DNA from: CAYFVU01 sp964594775
GTDB lineage: Bacteria; Spirochaetota; Spirochaetia; DSM-16054; Sediminispirochaetaceae
Assembly (NCBI GenBank): GCA_964594775.1
Contig: CAZQNO010000009.1
Coordinates: 1-64,000, forward strand
Direction of reading: 5' to 3'
Length of the DNA: 64,000 nucleotides
In this document: positions 14,830 through 24,284 of the stretch, piece by piece
How the letters are laid out: every line of letters begins with the position of its first letter
Position numbering within the stretch: the first letter of the stretch is position 1
Translations under genes and position numbers: made by a program
Notes under the pieces: generated by a model
The model's input: only the letters and a program-made list of their open reading frames with translations
Database searches by the model: none
Told to the model about the DNA's origin: nothing

Positions 14830-16046
14830 GAGCCTTCCTCTATATCCGGAAGGTCCGTGTAGGAGAGGTCCTGCCGATAGTCGACACCGGGAACGGCGAA
14901 ACCGTGGATTCTCAGAAAATCCTGCTGAAAGGCTTCAATATCCGCCAGCTCGCTGAGGTTCTCATCGTTCACCTCGTGCCACCTTCGTGCAACCTCTTCT
15001 TGCACGTCCTCTCGCATTTCCCAATCGTCTATGCGGATTCTCCCTTCGGTGTCGGTCGGCACCGGCGGCGGCCCAAGGAGCCTGTCGCGGGAGAGGCGGA
15101 CCATCTGCTCTCTGCAGCCCTCGTGCAGCCCCTTCTCTTTCATGACCGAAAAGAGGAGCCCGATATAGAGGGGCACCGCCGGTATTACCGAGCTTGCCCT
15201 GGTAACAACGGCCTTATTTACTGAAACATAGGCGCTTCCGCCGATGTCATTGAGAAGATTTTGGCTAAGATCCGCCGCCGCAGCTTCTAAGTCTTCCTTT
15301 GCCCGTCCGATAGTGCCGGAACGGTAGATCCGGTGTGTCACTTCGGGACCGATGTAGGAGTAGGCGAGGCTAGTGCAGCCTTGAGAGAGAAGACCCCGCT
15401 CGGATAGTTTTCGAAGCCAGAGGCTCCAATCCTCGCCGCCCATAACCTTTCGTGTCGCTTCGATCTCTTCCTCAGTAGCCGGCTCAACGGAGCTTTCGCT
15501 GAGCTTGCCGCTCATTAGCTCCAGACCTCTGCTGGTGTAGCCGGAGCCGATGGGTTTGAGGACGGAGCGATAGGTTTCGCCCGTATCGGGATCTATTCGG
15601 AGCCCCGAGGCGAGACTGTAGACGAGAATATCTATCGTACGGCCTTCCTGCTTGAGCAGCGCGGCGATCTTTCCCTTCATCTCGTGGCTGAAGGCGTCGC
15701 CGACAAGGCTGCGGGCGAAGAGGCCGGCCCTTTCTGCTTCACGGTCGAAGGCTTGGTTGTTGTACCAGCCGGGGGTGCCGGACTTTTTCTCCGACGCCTC
15801 CCGTTCGAATGATACATTGATCGTCCCGGCTCCATAGCCGAAGGCCCAGACGATGCGGCTTGCCAGGCCGTAGCCGGTTGACCCGCCGATAACCAGAACC
15901 GTTTTCGGGGATCCCGGCCTCTTTCCTTCCGTTTCCCGCTCCAGTCCGGCGGCCCGAAGCGCTTCGATCTGGTTTTTCACCTCTTTCACGCAGCCGGCGG
16001 GGTGGGCGTTCATGCAGATTGCGCCGCGAATTTTCGGTTCGATCAT
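14826..16046 (-). CDS. fabV: Enoyl-ACP/trans-2-enoyl-CoA reductase, FabV/Ter family
   Basis: A 406-residue NADH-dependent reductase catalysing the last step of each fatty-acid elongation cycle. Seen: the N-terminal start MIEPKIRGAICMNAHPAGC typical of the family, the Rossmann motif VLVIGGSTGYGLASRI, and the family catalytic spacing Y241-X8-K250 in IYRSGTIGRAK. FabV is larger than FabI (about 260) and insensitive to triclosan in known cases; spirochaete Ter enzymes of the same family reduce crotonyl-CoA. Its position as last gene of the fab operon, with its ATG overlapping the fabZ stop, argues for the fatty-acid role. Start at 16046 is supported by AGGAGA and the family N-terminus. Confidence 0.95.
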   Translation of the reverse strand: MIEPKIRGAICMNAHPAGCVKEVKNQIEALRAAGLERETEGKRPGSPKTVLVIGGSTGYGLASRIVWAFGYGAGTINVSFEREASEKKSGTPGWYNNQAFDREAERAGLFARSLVGDAFSHEMKGKIAALLKQEGRTIDILVYSLASGLRIDPDTGETYRSVLKPIGSGYTSRGLELMSGKLSESSVEPATEEEIEATRKVMGGEDWSLWLRKLSERGLLSQGCTSLAYSYIGPEVTHRIYRSGTIGRAKEDLEAAAADLSQNLLNDIGGSAYVSVNKAVVTRASSVIPAVPLYIGLLFSVMKEKGLHEGCREQMVRLSRDRLLGPPPVPTDTEGRIRIDDWEMREDVQEEVARRWHEVNDENLSELADIEAFQQDFLRIHGFAVPGVDYRQDLSYTDLPDIEEGS

Positions 16047-16485
16047 GATTTTTCTCCTGCCGAGCTGTCTACGAGGCAGAGCCATTGGGCTTCCGCCGCT
16101 AATTCCTCTCCAACAAATGCCTTCCCTGACTGCTTCAGCGTCTTCGGGCTGACCCGGAGATTTTCTATTACAAAGCGCACCTCGTCGCCGGGGCGAACCT
16201 GTCGGCGGAATTTCGCCTTTTCTACCGTGGCGAGGAAGAAGAGTGCTTCATCGCCGAGGCTCCCCGATGCTCTGACCCCTGCGCCTCCGCACTGGGCCAT
16301 AGACTCAATGAGGATAACACCGGGTACCACGGGGTATCCGGGGAAATGTCCTTTGAAAAAGAATTCATCTTCCCGGTAGTGTTTCTTTCCTACGATCCTC
16401 TCCTCGTCGAAGCTGACGAGGCTGTCTACGAAGAGGAAGGGGTCTCGATGGGGAAGAAGTTGGTAAATGCGCTGCTCTCTTTCGC

Positions 16486-16489
<4 letters not shown>
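16043..16489 (-). CDS. fabZ: 3-hydroxyacyl-ACP dehydratase
   Basis: A 148-residue hot-dog-fold enzyme converting 3-hydroxyacyl-ACP to trans-2-enoyl-ACP. The catalytic pair is visible: H48 in KGHFPGYPVVPGV and E62 in LIESMAQ. The beginning IYQLLPHRDPFLFVD is the usual N-terminus. It overlaps fabF upstream and fabV downstream by four bases each, so the three are translationally coupled in the fab operon. Confidence 0.96.
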
Positions 16490-17733
<1,244 letters not shown>

Positions 17734-17749
17734 TCCATTTCCTCCGAAC

Positions 17750-18490
17750 TCACATGCTCAGACCGCCGTCTACCGGCAGCACCTGCCCGCTTATGTATGA
17801 GGCGCGCTCCGATGCGAGAAAGAGCACCGCTTCGGCCACCTCTTCCGGCTTTCCCGTTCTCCCGAGGGCTATCATCTCGGTCAAAGCGGCTTTTTGTTCC
17901 TCTTTAAGTCCTTCGGTCATCGAGGTATCGATGTAACCGGGGGCTACCACGTTTACCCGCACCCCCCTCGAGGCAAGCTCCTTGGCCAGACTCTTAGAGA
18001 AGCCGATCAAGCCCGCTTTCGAAGCGGCGTAATTGGTCTGACCGGCATTTCCTCCCATCCCGACGATTGAGGAGATGTTGACGATCGAGCCGCTGCGGCG
18101 TTTTATCATCGGCCGCGCCAGCCTGCGGCAAATCCTGAAGGCCGAGCCGAGATTGGTCTGCAGTACGGACTCCCAGTCTTCGTCCTTCATACGGAAGATG
18201 AGGCCGTCTCTTGTGATTCCCGCATTGTGTACGAGGATGTCAACCTCTCCCTCCTCGAGAATCTTATCGAGGGCCTTCTCTACGGCCGCCGGGTCGCAAA
18301 TATCGGTCTCTATCCAGTTGAACCGGCCGCCGGTCTGCTCTGCGGTTTCGGCAAACTTCTTTGCAGAGGGTCCCTCGCTTCTGCTGAGTGAGTATACCCG
18401 GGCGCCTTCCTCCAGGAACCTCTGCACAATCGCCGCGCCTATTCCCCTTGATCCTCCGCTTACGAGGGCGGTTTTTCCTTTTAATTCCAT
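17750..18490 (-). CDS. fabG: 3-oxoacyl-ACP reductase
   Basis: A 246-residue NADPH-dependent short-chain dehydrogenase reducing 3-oxoacyl-ACP. Seen: cofactor motif SGGSRGIGAA (11-20), HNAGITRDGL, and the catalytic Ser-Tyr-Lys set S141, Y154, K158 (NYAASKAG), ending with the typical YISGQVLPVDGGLSM. The start is placed at 18490 because the family begins a few residues before the Rossmann strand; it overlaps the fabD 3' end by ten bases and has a GGGAG ribosome site. Confidence 0.97.
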   Translation of the reverse strand: MELKGKTALVSGGSRGIGAAIVQRFLEEGARVYSLSRSEGPSAKKFAETAEQTGGRFNWIETDICDPAAVEKALDKILEEGEVDILVHNAGITRDGLIFRMKDEDWESVLQTNLGSAFRICRRLARPMIKRRSGSIVNISSIVGMGGNAGQTNYAASKAGLIGFSKSLAKELASRGVRVNVVAPGYIDTSMTEGLKEEQKAALTEMIALGRTGKPEEVAEAVLFLASERASYISGQVLPVDGGLSM

Positions 18491-19407
18491 AAGAGCTCCC
18501 TCTGTGACGGATCGTCCGCGCTTATGCAGGGGACGTCGAAATGCATTTTCGTCCATAGGCCGGACAGAACCTTTCCCGGTCCGCACTCTATGCAGCGTTC
18601 ATAGGCGGCCTCGTGAACGGCTCTCATTTCATCGGTCCACCGGACCGGAGAGATTATCTGAAGCGATGCATTGCGGCGGATTTCCCCCGCATCGGTAATG
18701 ATGCCGCCGGTGACGTTGGAAAAGAGCGGCTTTTTCGGTTTGCGGAATTCGATCTCCTCGAGCAGCTCGGCGAATAGGGAAGAGGCTTTCTTCAGCAGCG
18801 GGGTGTGGAAGGGTCCGGAGACCTTCAGCGGAATTACTCTTTTCGCCCCGGCCTCCTTGAGTGCCGCCGCGGCCCTCTCCACTCCGGCCTTCGATCCGGA
18901 AATAACCGTTTGAACGGGAGAGTTGTAGTTTGCCGGGTAGGCGGCGTCGATCTCTTCAACGAGCTGTTCTATCTTCTCCGCTTCCATACCCAGGACGGCG
19001 GCCATCGCGCTCCCTTCGGAGAGTTTAGGATGGGCATCCGCCGCTTCGCTCATCAGTTCTGCGCGTTTGAGCACCAGGGGAAAGAGATCGTGCTCATCCA
19101 ATACGCCGGCATCGACGTAGGCGGACCATTCGCCGAGGCTGACGCCGGCGGCACCCGCCGATTCTATACCGCGGCCGCGAAGGTAGCGCAGCAGGGAGAG
19201 ATTCATCAAGCTTATTACTATTTGCGTGTTTTTTGTTTCCTTCAGCTCGTTTTCGTCACCTTCGAAGATCATCTTCTTGAGATCCCTCTTCGTCAGCTCA
19301 GAGGCGAGTTCGAAGAGAGAACGGACTTCTTCGTCCTCTTCGTAGAGTTCCTTTCCCATTCCGGGGTACTGAGCGCCCTGTCCGGGATACAGAAAACAGT
19401 TCTTCAT
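18481..19407 (-). CDS. fabD: Malonyl-CoA:ACP transacylase
   Basis: A 308-residue enzyme transferring malonyl from CoA to ACP. Start MKNCFLYPGQGAQYPGMGKEL is characteristic. The nucleophile is S90 in GAAGVSLGEWSAY and the catalytic histidine H201 in SGPFHTPLL; QxxP-type segment SPVRW is present near the end. The elbow reads GVSLGE rather than the common GHSLGE, so the residue before the serine is Val, a change also tolerated in some relatives but worth noting. It lies 11 bases after fabH and overlaps fabG. Confidence 0.94.
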   Translation of the reverse strand: MKNCFLYPGQGAQYPGMGKELYEEDEEVRSLFELASELTKRDLKKMIFEGDENELKETKNTQIVISLMNLSLLRYLRGRGIESAGAAGVSLGEWSAYVDAGVLDEHDLFPLVLKRAELMSEAADAHPKLSEGSAMAAVLGMEAEKIEQLVEEIDAAYPANYNSPVQTVISGSKAGVERAAAALKEAGAKRVIPLKVSGPFHTPLLKKASSLFAELLEEIEFRKPKKPLFSNVTGGIITDAGEIRRNASLQIISPVRWTDEMRAVHEAAYERCIECGPGKVLSGLWTKMHFDVPCISADDPSQRELLWN

Positions 19408-19418
19408 ATTCCCTCCCT

Positions 19419-20402
19419 TTACCAGCGGATGAGATTGCCGCCGAAGGTAAGACCCGCTCCGAAGCCGATGAACATGAGGAGGTCTCCCCGATTGAGTTTT
19501 CCCGATTCGTTGAGCTCGTTCAGGGCTATGGGAATCGAGGCGGCCGAAGTGTTTGCGTATTCCTCGATGTTGAGAAAAAACTTTTCCATTGGAATTTTTA
19601 GACGCTTCGCCGCGGCCTGAATGATGCGGACATTGGCCTGGTGGGGCACGATCCAGGTGATATCGTCAATGGAAAGGGCGTTTCTCTCGAGCAGTTTGGA
19701 GATGAGCTCGGTATTGACCCGGACGGCGAAGTTGTAGACCTTCCTTCCGTCCATCTGAACGAAGAGATCCTCTTCGCGGGTCGATGAGAGGTCTATCGGA
19801 TCCCGTGAACCGCCTGACTTTCTTATGAGGTAGTGGGCTCCGGAACCCTCCGAGCCTAAAAGAGAATCCACCATGCCGCGGTCGTTCGATTCGGTCTTAG
19901 AGATGACTGCCGCTCCCGCGCCGTCTCCGAAGAGGACGCAGGTGTTCCTGTCCTTCCAGTTTGTTACCTTCGAGAGGGCCTCCACTCCGACGAGGAGAAT
20001 ATTGCGGAAGCTGCCGCCCTTGAGCATGCTGCATGCCGTTTCCACGCCGTAGACGAAGCCGGTGCAGCCGGCGACGAGGTCGAAGGCCCCGGCATGCTGC
20101 AGCCCGAGCCGTTCCTGTACGATAGAAGCGGTGGAGGGAAATCCTAAATAGTCCGGCGAGGCGGTGGCGATAATCAACAGATCTATTTCCTGCGGATCGA
20201 TCTCCGCCCGTTCCAATGCTTTTTGCGCCGCAGGTACGGCGAGATCGCTGGCCGCCTCATCGGGGCCGCAGAGGTGGCGGGAGCCGATTCCGGTGTGAGA
20301 GCGAATCCACTCGTCGGAGGTGTCGATCTGTTCGGCTAGTTCATCGTTCGTTACCCGTCGCTGCGGCACATGCGCGGCTACAGAGCGAATATATGCATTC
20401 AT
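19419..20402 (-). CDS. fabH: 3-oxoacyl-ACP synthase III (KAS III)
   Basis: A 327-residue condensing enzyme that starts fatty-acid synthesis from acyl-CoA and malonyl-ACP. The Cys-His-Asn triad is intact: C113 in VAGCTGFVYGVETA, H254 in WIVPHQANVRI, N284 in EYANTSAASIPIAL. The N-terminal RVTNDELAEQIDTSDEWI and the C-terminal FIGFGAGLTFGGNLIRW are typical. First gene of the minus-strand fab operon, with a GGAGGA ribosome site; the divergent accBCDA operon begins 204 bases away, with two operator-like dyads between. Confidence 0.97.
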   Translation of the reverse strand: MNAYIRSVAAHVPQRRVTNDELAEQIDTSDEWIRSHTGIGSRHLCGPDEAASDLAVPAAQKALERAEIDPQEIDLLIIATASPDYLGFPSTASIVQERLGLQHAGAFDLVAGCTGFVYGVETACSMLKGGSFRNILLVGVEALSKVTNWKDRNTCVLFGDGAGAAVISKTESNDRGMVDSLLGSEGSGAHYLIRKSGGSRDPIDLSSTREEDLFVQMDGRKVYNFAVRVNTELISKLLERNALSIDDITWIVPHQANVRIIQAAAKRLKIPMEKFFLNIEEYANTSAASIPIALNELNESGKLNRGDLLMFIGFGAGLTFGGNLIRW

Positions 20403-20504
20403 TGCTAGTCCTCCCAGTTTTTTCGGCGAACTACGGACTAATTATGCTACAGAATCCATACATAGCCCGATCCGTCAAGGGGGTATACGCGCATTTCGGC
20501 GGAT

Positions 20505-20565
20505 TTATCGGTTTGTGGCCGAAAAAAAATCGTCAATAGCGGGTTTTTCGGTTGACGACCGAAAA
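20505..20565. promoter_or_regulatory. Two matching dyad operators between fab and acc operons
   Basis: Site A: TTTTCGGT (20545-20552), five bases, ACCGAAAA (20558-20565), a perfect eight-base inverted repeat. Site B: TTATCGGT (20505-20512), five bases, GCCGAAAA (20518-20525). Same spacer, near-identical arms, centres 40 bases apart (about four helical turns). A further half site TTTCGGC lies at 20494-20500. Site A overlaps where the -35 element of the acc promoter would sit (TATAGT at 20571-20576). The arrangement suggests binding of a dimeric repressor controlling both operons; the protein is unknown. The arms do not resemble FapR, FabT or FadR sites as I know them. Confidence 0.65.
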
Positions 20566-20606
20566 CAACTTATAGTAGCCTCTCGTGGTAAGCGGTGGAG
20601 GAATTG

Positions 20607-21026
20607 ATGAAGAAGGATGAAATAATAGAATTAATGCATACTATGGATTCGAGCGCTCTGGCCGAAATGAGATTGAAGGACGGAGAGTTCGAACTGGTCC
20701 TGAAAAAGCAGGGAGATCTGCCGGCTCCTGCCGTTCCCGTGAAAAGAAGTCTTTCGGAAAATGAGGAAGCGGCGGAAAAAAAGACGGAAACGATCGATGC
20801 ACCGATCGTCGGCACCTTCTACCGTGCCGCATCACCGGATTCGCCCCCCTTCGCCGAAGAGGGGCAGGAGGTGGCGGAGGGGGAAACCCTCTGCATCATC
20901 GAGGCAATGAAGGTGATGAATGAGCTGGAAGCCGAATTCCCCTGTCGTATCGGCAGGGTATTGGTAGAGAATCAGCAGATGGTAGAATATGGAACACCGC
21001 TTTTCGAAATAGAGCGCCTTTCCTAA
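20607..21026 (+). CDS. accB: Biotin carboxyl carrier protein of acetyl-CoA carboxylase
   Basis: A 139-residue protein carrying the biotin that shuttles CO2 in acetyl-CoA carboxylase. The C-terminal biotinyl domain (about 63-139) has the biotin site K102 in IIEAMKVMNELEAE and the preceding APIVGTFYRAASPDSPPF. The N-terminal region and a charged linker (44-62) are typical. ATG at 20607 is chosen over GTG at 20595 because GGAGG is placed six bases before it. First gene of the accB-C-D-A operon. Confidence 0.96.
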   Translation: MKKDEIIELMHTMDSSALAEMRLKDGEFELVLKKQGDLPAPAVPVKRSLSENEEAAEKKTETIDAPIVGTFYRAASPDSPPFAEEGQEVAEGETLCIIEAMKVMNELEAEFPCRIGRVLVENQQMVEYGTPLFEIERLS

Positions 21027-21040
21027 GCAGGTAGAGCGGT

Positions 21041-22357
21041 ATGATTACCTCGTTATTCATCGCAAACAGAGGAGAGATCGCGGTACGCATTATCCGCACC
21101 TGCCGCGAGATGGGGATCAGGACCGTTGCAGCCTACTCGCAGGCCGATTCGGACAGCCTGCCTGTAATGATGGCCGATGCTGCGGTCTGCGTTGGGCCAC
21201 CCGCTACAAAGGACAGTTACACGCACAAAGGAAATCTCATCTCCGCGGCCCTCTACGCTTGCTGCGACGCGATTCATCCCGGAGTGGGTTTTCTCTCGGA
21301 GAACGCGGAGTTTGCCGCAAAGGTGCAGGAGGCCGGACTGCTCTTCATCGGACCGGAGCCCCGCACAATATCTTTTCTAGGAAACAAGGTCCACGCCAAG
21401 AAGACCGCCGCGGAGGCGGGTCTTCCGGTGATTCCCGGAAGCGACGGTTCTATCGAGGACTTAAAGGCGGCAAAGGGTTTTGCCGGCGAGGTTGGCTACC
21501 CGGTGATAATAAAGGCTGCATCCGGCGGCGGGGGAAAGGGTATGCGGATAGTCCGGGATGCGGAGAGTCTCGAGCGGAACATGAAGATTGCCGCCCACGA
21601 GGCACAGACTGCCTTCTCCGACGGGACCATCTACATGGAAAAGTACCTGGAGAATCCCCGTCACGTGGAGGTGCAGATTCTCGCCGATACCCACGGGAAC
21701 GTAATCCATCTCGGAGAGAGAGACTGCTCGCTGCAGAGAAATCACCAGAAGCTGGTGGAGGAGAGCCCTTCACCGGCAATGGACGAGAGACTGCGGGATA
21801 AGATGTGCAGGGACGCGGTAACGCTTTTCGCCAAGCTCGATTACAAGGGCGCGGGAACGGTGGAATTCCTGTTCGACGGTAAGCAGTACTTCTTCATGGA
21901 GGTCAACGCCCGGGTTCAGGTGGAACATCCGGTTTCCGAACTCGTCAGCGGAATCGATATAATACGCGAACAGATCCGCGCCTGCAGCGGAGAATCATTA
22001 AAGTTGAGTCAGGAAGAGATCGGTTTGGAGGGGGCATCCATCGAATGCAGGATAAACGCCCTCAGCCCCGGCAGGGTAAGCGAGTTTTTCCCTCCAGGAG
22101 GGCGGAACGTCCGCTTCGACAGCTACCTCTATCAGGGATACACGGTACCGTCCTACTACGATGCTCTCCTGGGAAAACTCATCACCTACGGCAGCAGCCG
22201 CCGCAGTGCAGTTAACCGCATGGGCCGCGCACTGAACGAACTGAGAATCGGCGGAATATCGACGAATATCGAAGAGCAAAAGAGGATAATCGACAGCAAT
22301 ATTTTCCGCGGGGGTGTTTTTGGGACCTACGACCTAGCGAAGATTCTGGAGGAGTAA
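21041..22357 (+). CDS. accC: Biotin carboxylase subunit of acetyl-CoA carboxylase
   Basis: A 438-residue ATP-grasp enzyme that carboxylates biotin on AccB using ATP and bicarbonate. Seen: the N-terminal fold IANRGEIAVRIIRTCREMGI, ATP-grasp loop KAASGGGGKGMRIV, ERDCSLQRNHQKLVEESPSP, and the catalytic segment FMEVNARVQVEHPVSELVSGID. Slightly short of the usual 445-450 residues at the C-terminus but otherwise complete. 14 bases after accB and three bases before accD. Confidence 0.97.
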   Translation: MITSLFIANRGEIAVRIIRTCREMGIRTVAAYSQADSDSLPVMMADAAVCVGPPATKDSYTHKGNLISAALYACCDAIHPGVGFLSENAEFAAKVQEAGLLFIGPEPRTISFLGNKVHAKKTAAEAGLPVIPGSDGSIEDLKAAKGFAGEVGYPVIIKAASGGGGKGMRIVRDAESLERNMKIAAHEAQTAFSDGTIYMEKYLENPRHVEVQILADTHGNVIHLGERDCSLQRNHQKLVEESPSPAMDERLRDKMCRDAVTLFAKLDYKGAGTVEFLFDGKQYFFMEVNARVQVEHPVSELVSGIDIIREQIRACSGESLKLSQEEIGLEGASIECRINALSPGRVSEFFPPGGRNVRFDSYLYQGYTVPSYYDALLGKLITYGSSRRSAVNRMGRALNELRIGGISTNIEEQKRIIDSNIFRGGVFGTYDLAKILEE

Positions 22358-22360
22358 GTC

Positions 22361-23263
22361 ATGGCCTTCTTTAATAGAGTTAGTGAGAAGCTGCGCCCCG
22401 GGAGCAAGGGCCCGAGGATTCGCTGGCGCAGCCGTTTGGAGAGAAAGCGGGAAGCGGAGAGGGATGAACGCGATTATATCGAGCGGAAGCACTCCTGCCC
22501 CATCTGTCATCGCCGGATAGACGATTCGATTATGAAGGAAAATTTCTTCGTCTGTCCCGGATGTTCTCACCACTTTCCCCTCAAGGTCGAAGAGCGGATA
22601 CCGATTGTCGTAGACCCGGGGACCTTTACCGAACTCTATCCCGAACTGGCGTCGGTAGACCCTCTTCAGTTTCCGGGATACCGTGAGAAGCTCGAGAAGG
22701 CAAGAGAAAAAACCGGGGCCGGAGAGGCGATAGTTGCCGGTCTGGGAAAGATTAAAGGACGCGGGGCCGCCCTCGGCTTCATGTCCTTCGCCTTTATGGG
22801 CGGAAGCATGGGAGTGGCCGTGGGGGAGAAGATTGCCAGGTTATTGCGGATCGGGGTACGGGAACGTCTGCCGGTGGTCCTCTTTACCTCTTCCGGCGGA
22901 GCGAGAATGCAGGAGGGGATATTCTCCCTCATGCAGATGGCGAAAACGAGTCACGCCGCCGCCCTTCTTGAACGGGCGAGGCTGCCTCTCTTCATCGTTC
23001 TTACCCATCCGACTACCGGCGGGGTAACGGCCAGCTTCGCCATGCTCGGCAACGTGATTCTCGCCGAGCCCGGTGCGCTCATCGGCTTTGCCGGACCACG
23101 GGTGATAGAATCCACCATAAAGCAGAAACTTCCCGAGGGATTTCAACGGTCCGAATTCCAGGCGGAGAAGGGCTTTGTGGACGCGGTGGTACAGCGGAAG
23201 GAATTGAAGGCGCGTCTTGCCTTTCTCATCGACACGCATGTACCGCCGCAGGAGGGGGCCTGA
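22361..23263 (+). CDS. accD: Carboxyltransferase beta subunit of acetyl-CoA carboxylase
   Basis: A 300-residue subunit. After a basic N-terminus comes a four-cysteine zinc ribbon (CPICHRR, then FFVCPGCSHHF), then the crotonase-like carboxyltransferase domain with FTSSGGARMQEG and HPTTGGVTASFAMLGNV, which bind the acyl-CoA and carboxybiotin. With AccA it transfers CO2 to acetyl-CoA to give malonyl-CoA for the divergent fab operon. Three bases separate it from both neighbours' ends. Confidence 0.97.
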   Translation: MAFFNRVSEKLRPGSKGPRIRWRSRLERKREAERDERDYIERKHSCPICHRRIDDSIMKENFFVCPGCSHHFPLKVEERIPIVVDPGTFTELYPELASVDPLQFPGYREKLEKAREKTGAGEAIVAGLGKIKGRGAALGFMSFAFMGGSMGVAVGEKIARLLRIGVRERLPVVLFTSSGGARMQEGIFSLMQMAKTSHAAALLERARLPLFIVLTHPTTGGVTASFAMLGNVILAEPGALIGFAGPRVIESTIKQKLPEGFQRSEFQAEKGFVDAVVQRKELKARLAFLIDTHVPPQEGA

Positions 23264-23266
23264 TCT

Positions 23267-24229
23267 ATGGCGCAGAAGAACTTCGAACGCAAGCTCAAGG
23301 AACTGAAGAAACTCGCAGGAGAGGAGCATCTGCACCTCTACGAGGACATCAATAGGCTGGAGGATAAGCTCGGCGGGGGCGGGGATGTACACGCATGGGA
23401 AAAGGTGGGCCTGGCCAGGCATCCCGAACGCCCCACGACCTTAGATTATGTGGAACGGATTTTCGAGGAATTCATGGAGCTCAAGGGTGACCGATGTTAC
23501 GGCGACGACCCGGCAATGGTGGGAGGTATCGCCCTGTTCAACGGCATGCCCGTGACCGTTTTGGGTCAGCAAAAGGGCAGAAACCTCAAGGAAAACATCA
23601 CCCGCAACTACGGAATGGCCCATCCGGAGGGTTACAGAAAGGCTCTCCGGCTTGCCAAAGAGGCTGAGACCTTCGGCCGGCCCATTGTGACCTTTATCGA
23701 CACCTCCGGCGCCTATCCCGGGCTCTCTGCCGAAGAACGGGGAATCGGAGAGGCCATTGCCAGGAACCTGAAGGAGTTCTCCACCTTAGAGGTACCGATC
23801 GTTTCGGTGGTAATCGGAGAGGGAGGCTCCGGGGGTGCCCTCGGTATTGGAGTAGGGGACGAGACCTATATGCTGGAGAATGCGGTATATTCGGTAATCT
23901 CTCCGGAGGGCTGTGCCTCGATACTTCTGCGGGATGCATCACGAGCGAGGCTGGCGGCGGAACTGATGAAGCTCACCTCGGAGGACCTCCTCTCCTTCAG
24001 GGTGATTCAGGGAATCGTAAAGGAGCCCGAGGGAGGAGCCCATGCGGACTTTACCGCCGCGGCCGCAGCCCTGCGGGAACAACTCATCGAGAGCCTGAGC
24101 CGTTTGCTGGAGAAGCGCACTCGGGTTTTATTGAAGGAACGTTCGGAAAGGCTGCTCTCGATGGGTCCCTTTTACGGAGAGGTGGAAAAACGGCAGAGTC
24201 TCTGGGACCGCCTGTTTAAAATCCGTTAG
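23267..24229 (+). CDS. accA: Carboxyltransferase alpha subunit of acetyl-CoA carboxylase
   Basis: A 320-residue subunit. Seen: ARHPERPTTLDYVERIF, the oxyanion region GRPIVTFIDTSGAYPGLSAE, and SVVIGEGGSGGALGIGVGD, all diagnostic of AccA. An N-terminal helical region (1-45) is normal. Last gene of accBCDA; the next gene starts 55 bases on. No clear terminator follows the stop. Confidence 0.97.
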   Translation: MAQKNFERKLKELKKLAGEEHLHLYEDINRLEDKLGGGGDVHAWEKVGLARHPERPTTLDYVERIFEEFMELKGDRCYGDDPAMVGGIALFNGMPVTVLGQQKGRNLKENITRNYGMAHPEGYRKALRLAKEAETFGRPIVTFIDTSGAYPGLSAEERGIGEAIARNLKEFSTLEVPIVSVVIGEGGSGGALGIGVGDETYMLENAVYSVISPEGCASILLRDASRARLAAELMKLTSEDLLSFRVIQGIVKEPEGGAHADFTAAAAALREQLIESLSRLLEKRTRVLLKERSERLLSMGPFYGEVEKRQSLWDRLFKIR

Positions 24230-24284
24230 AAAAGGACTGCACGGATATAAACTCTATAAGAAATATGCTACCATCTCGTGCATA

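Noticed and set aside
20545..20565. Dyad at 20545-20565 as an intrinsic terminator
   Set aside because: It lies upstream of both divergent start codons and no T-run follows in either direction; an operator is the better reading.
24230..24284. Promoter for the AI-2E-type permease
   Set aside because: Several TA-rich hexamers occur (TATAAA, TATAAG, TATGCT), but none has a good -35 at the right distance.
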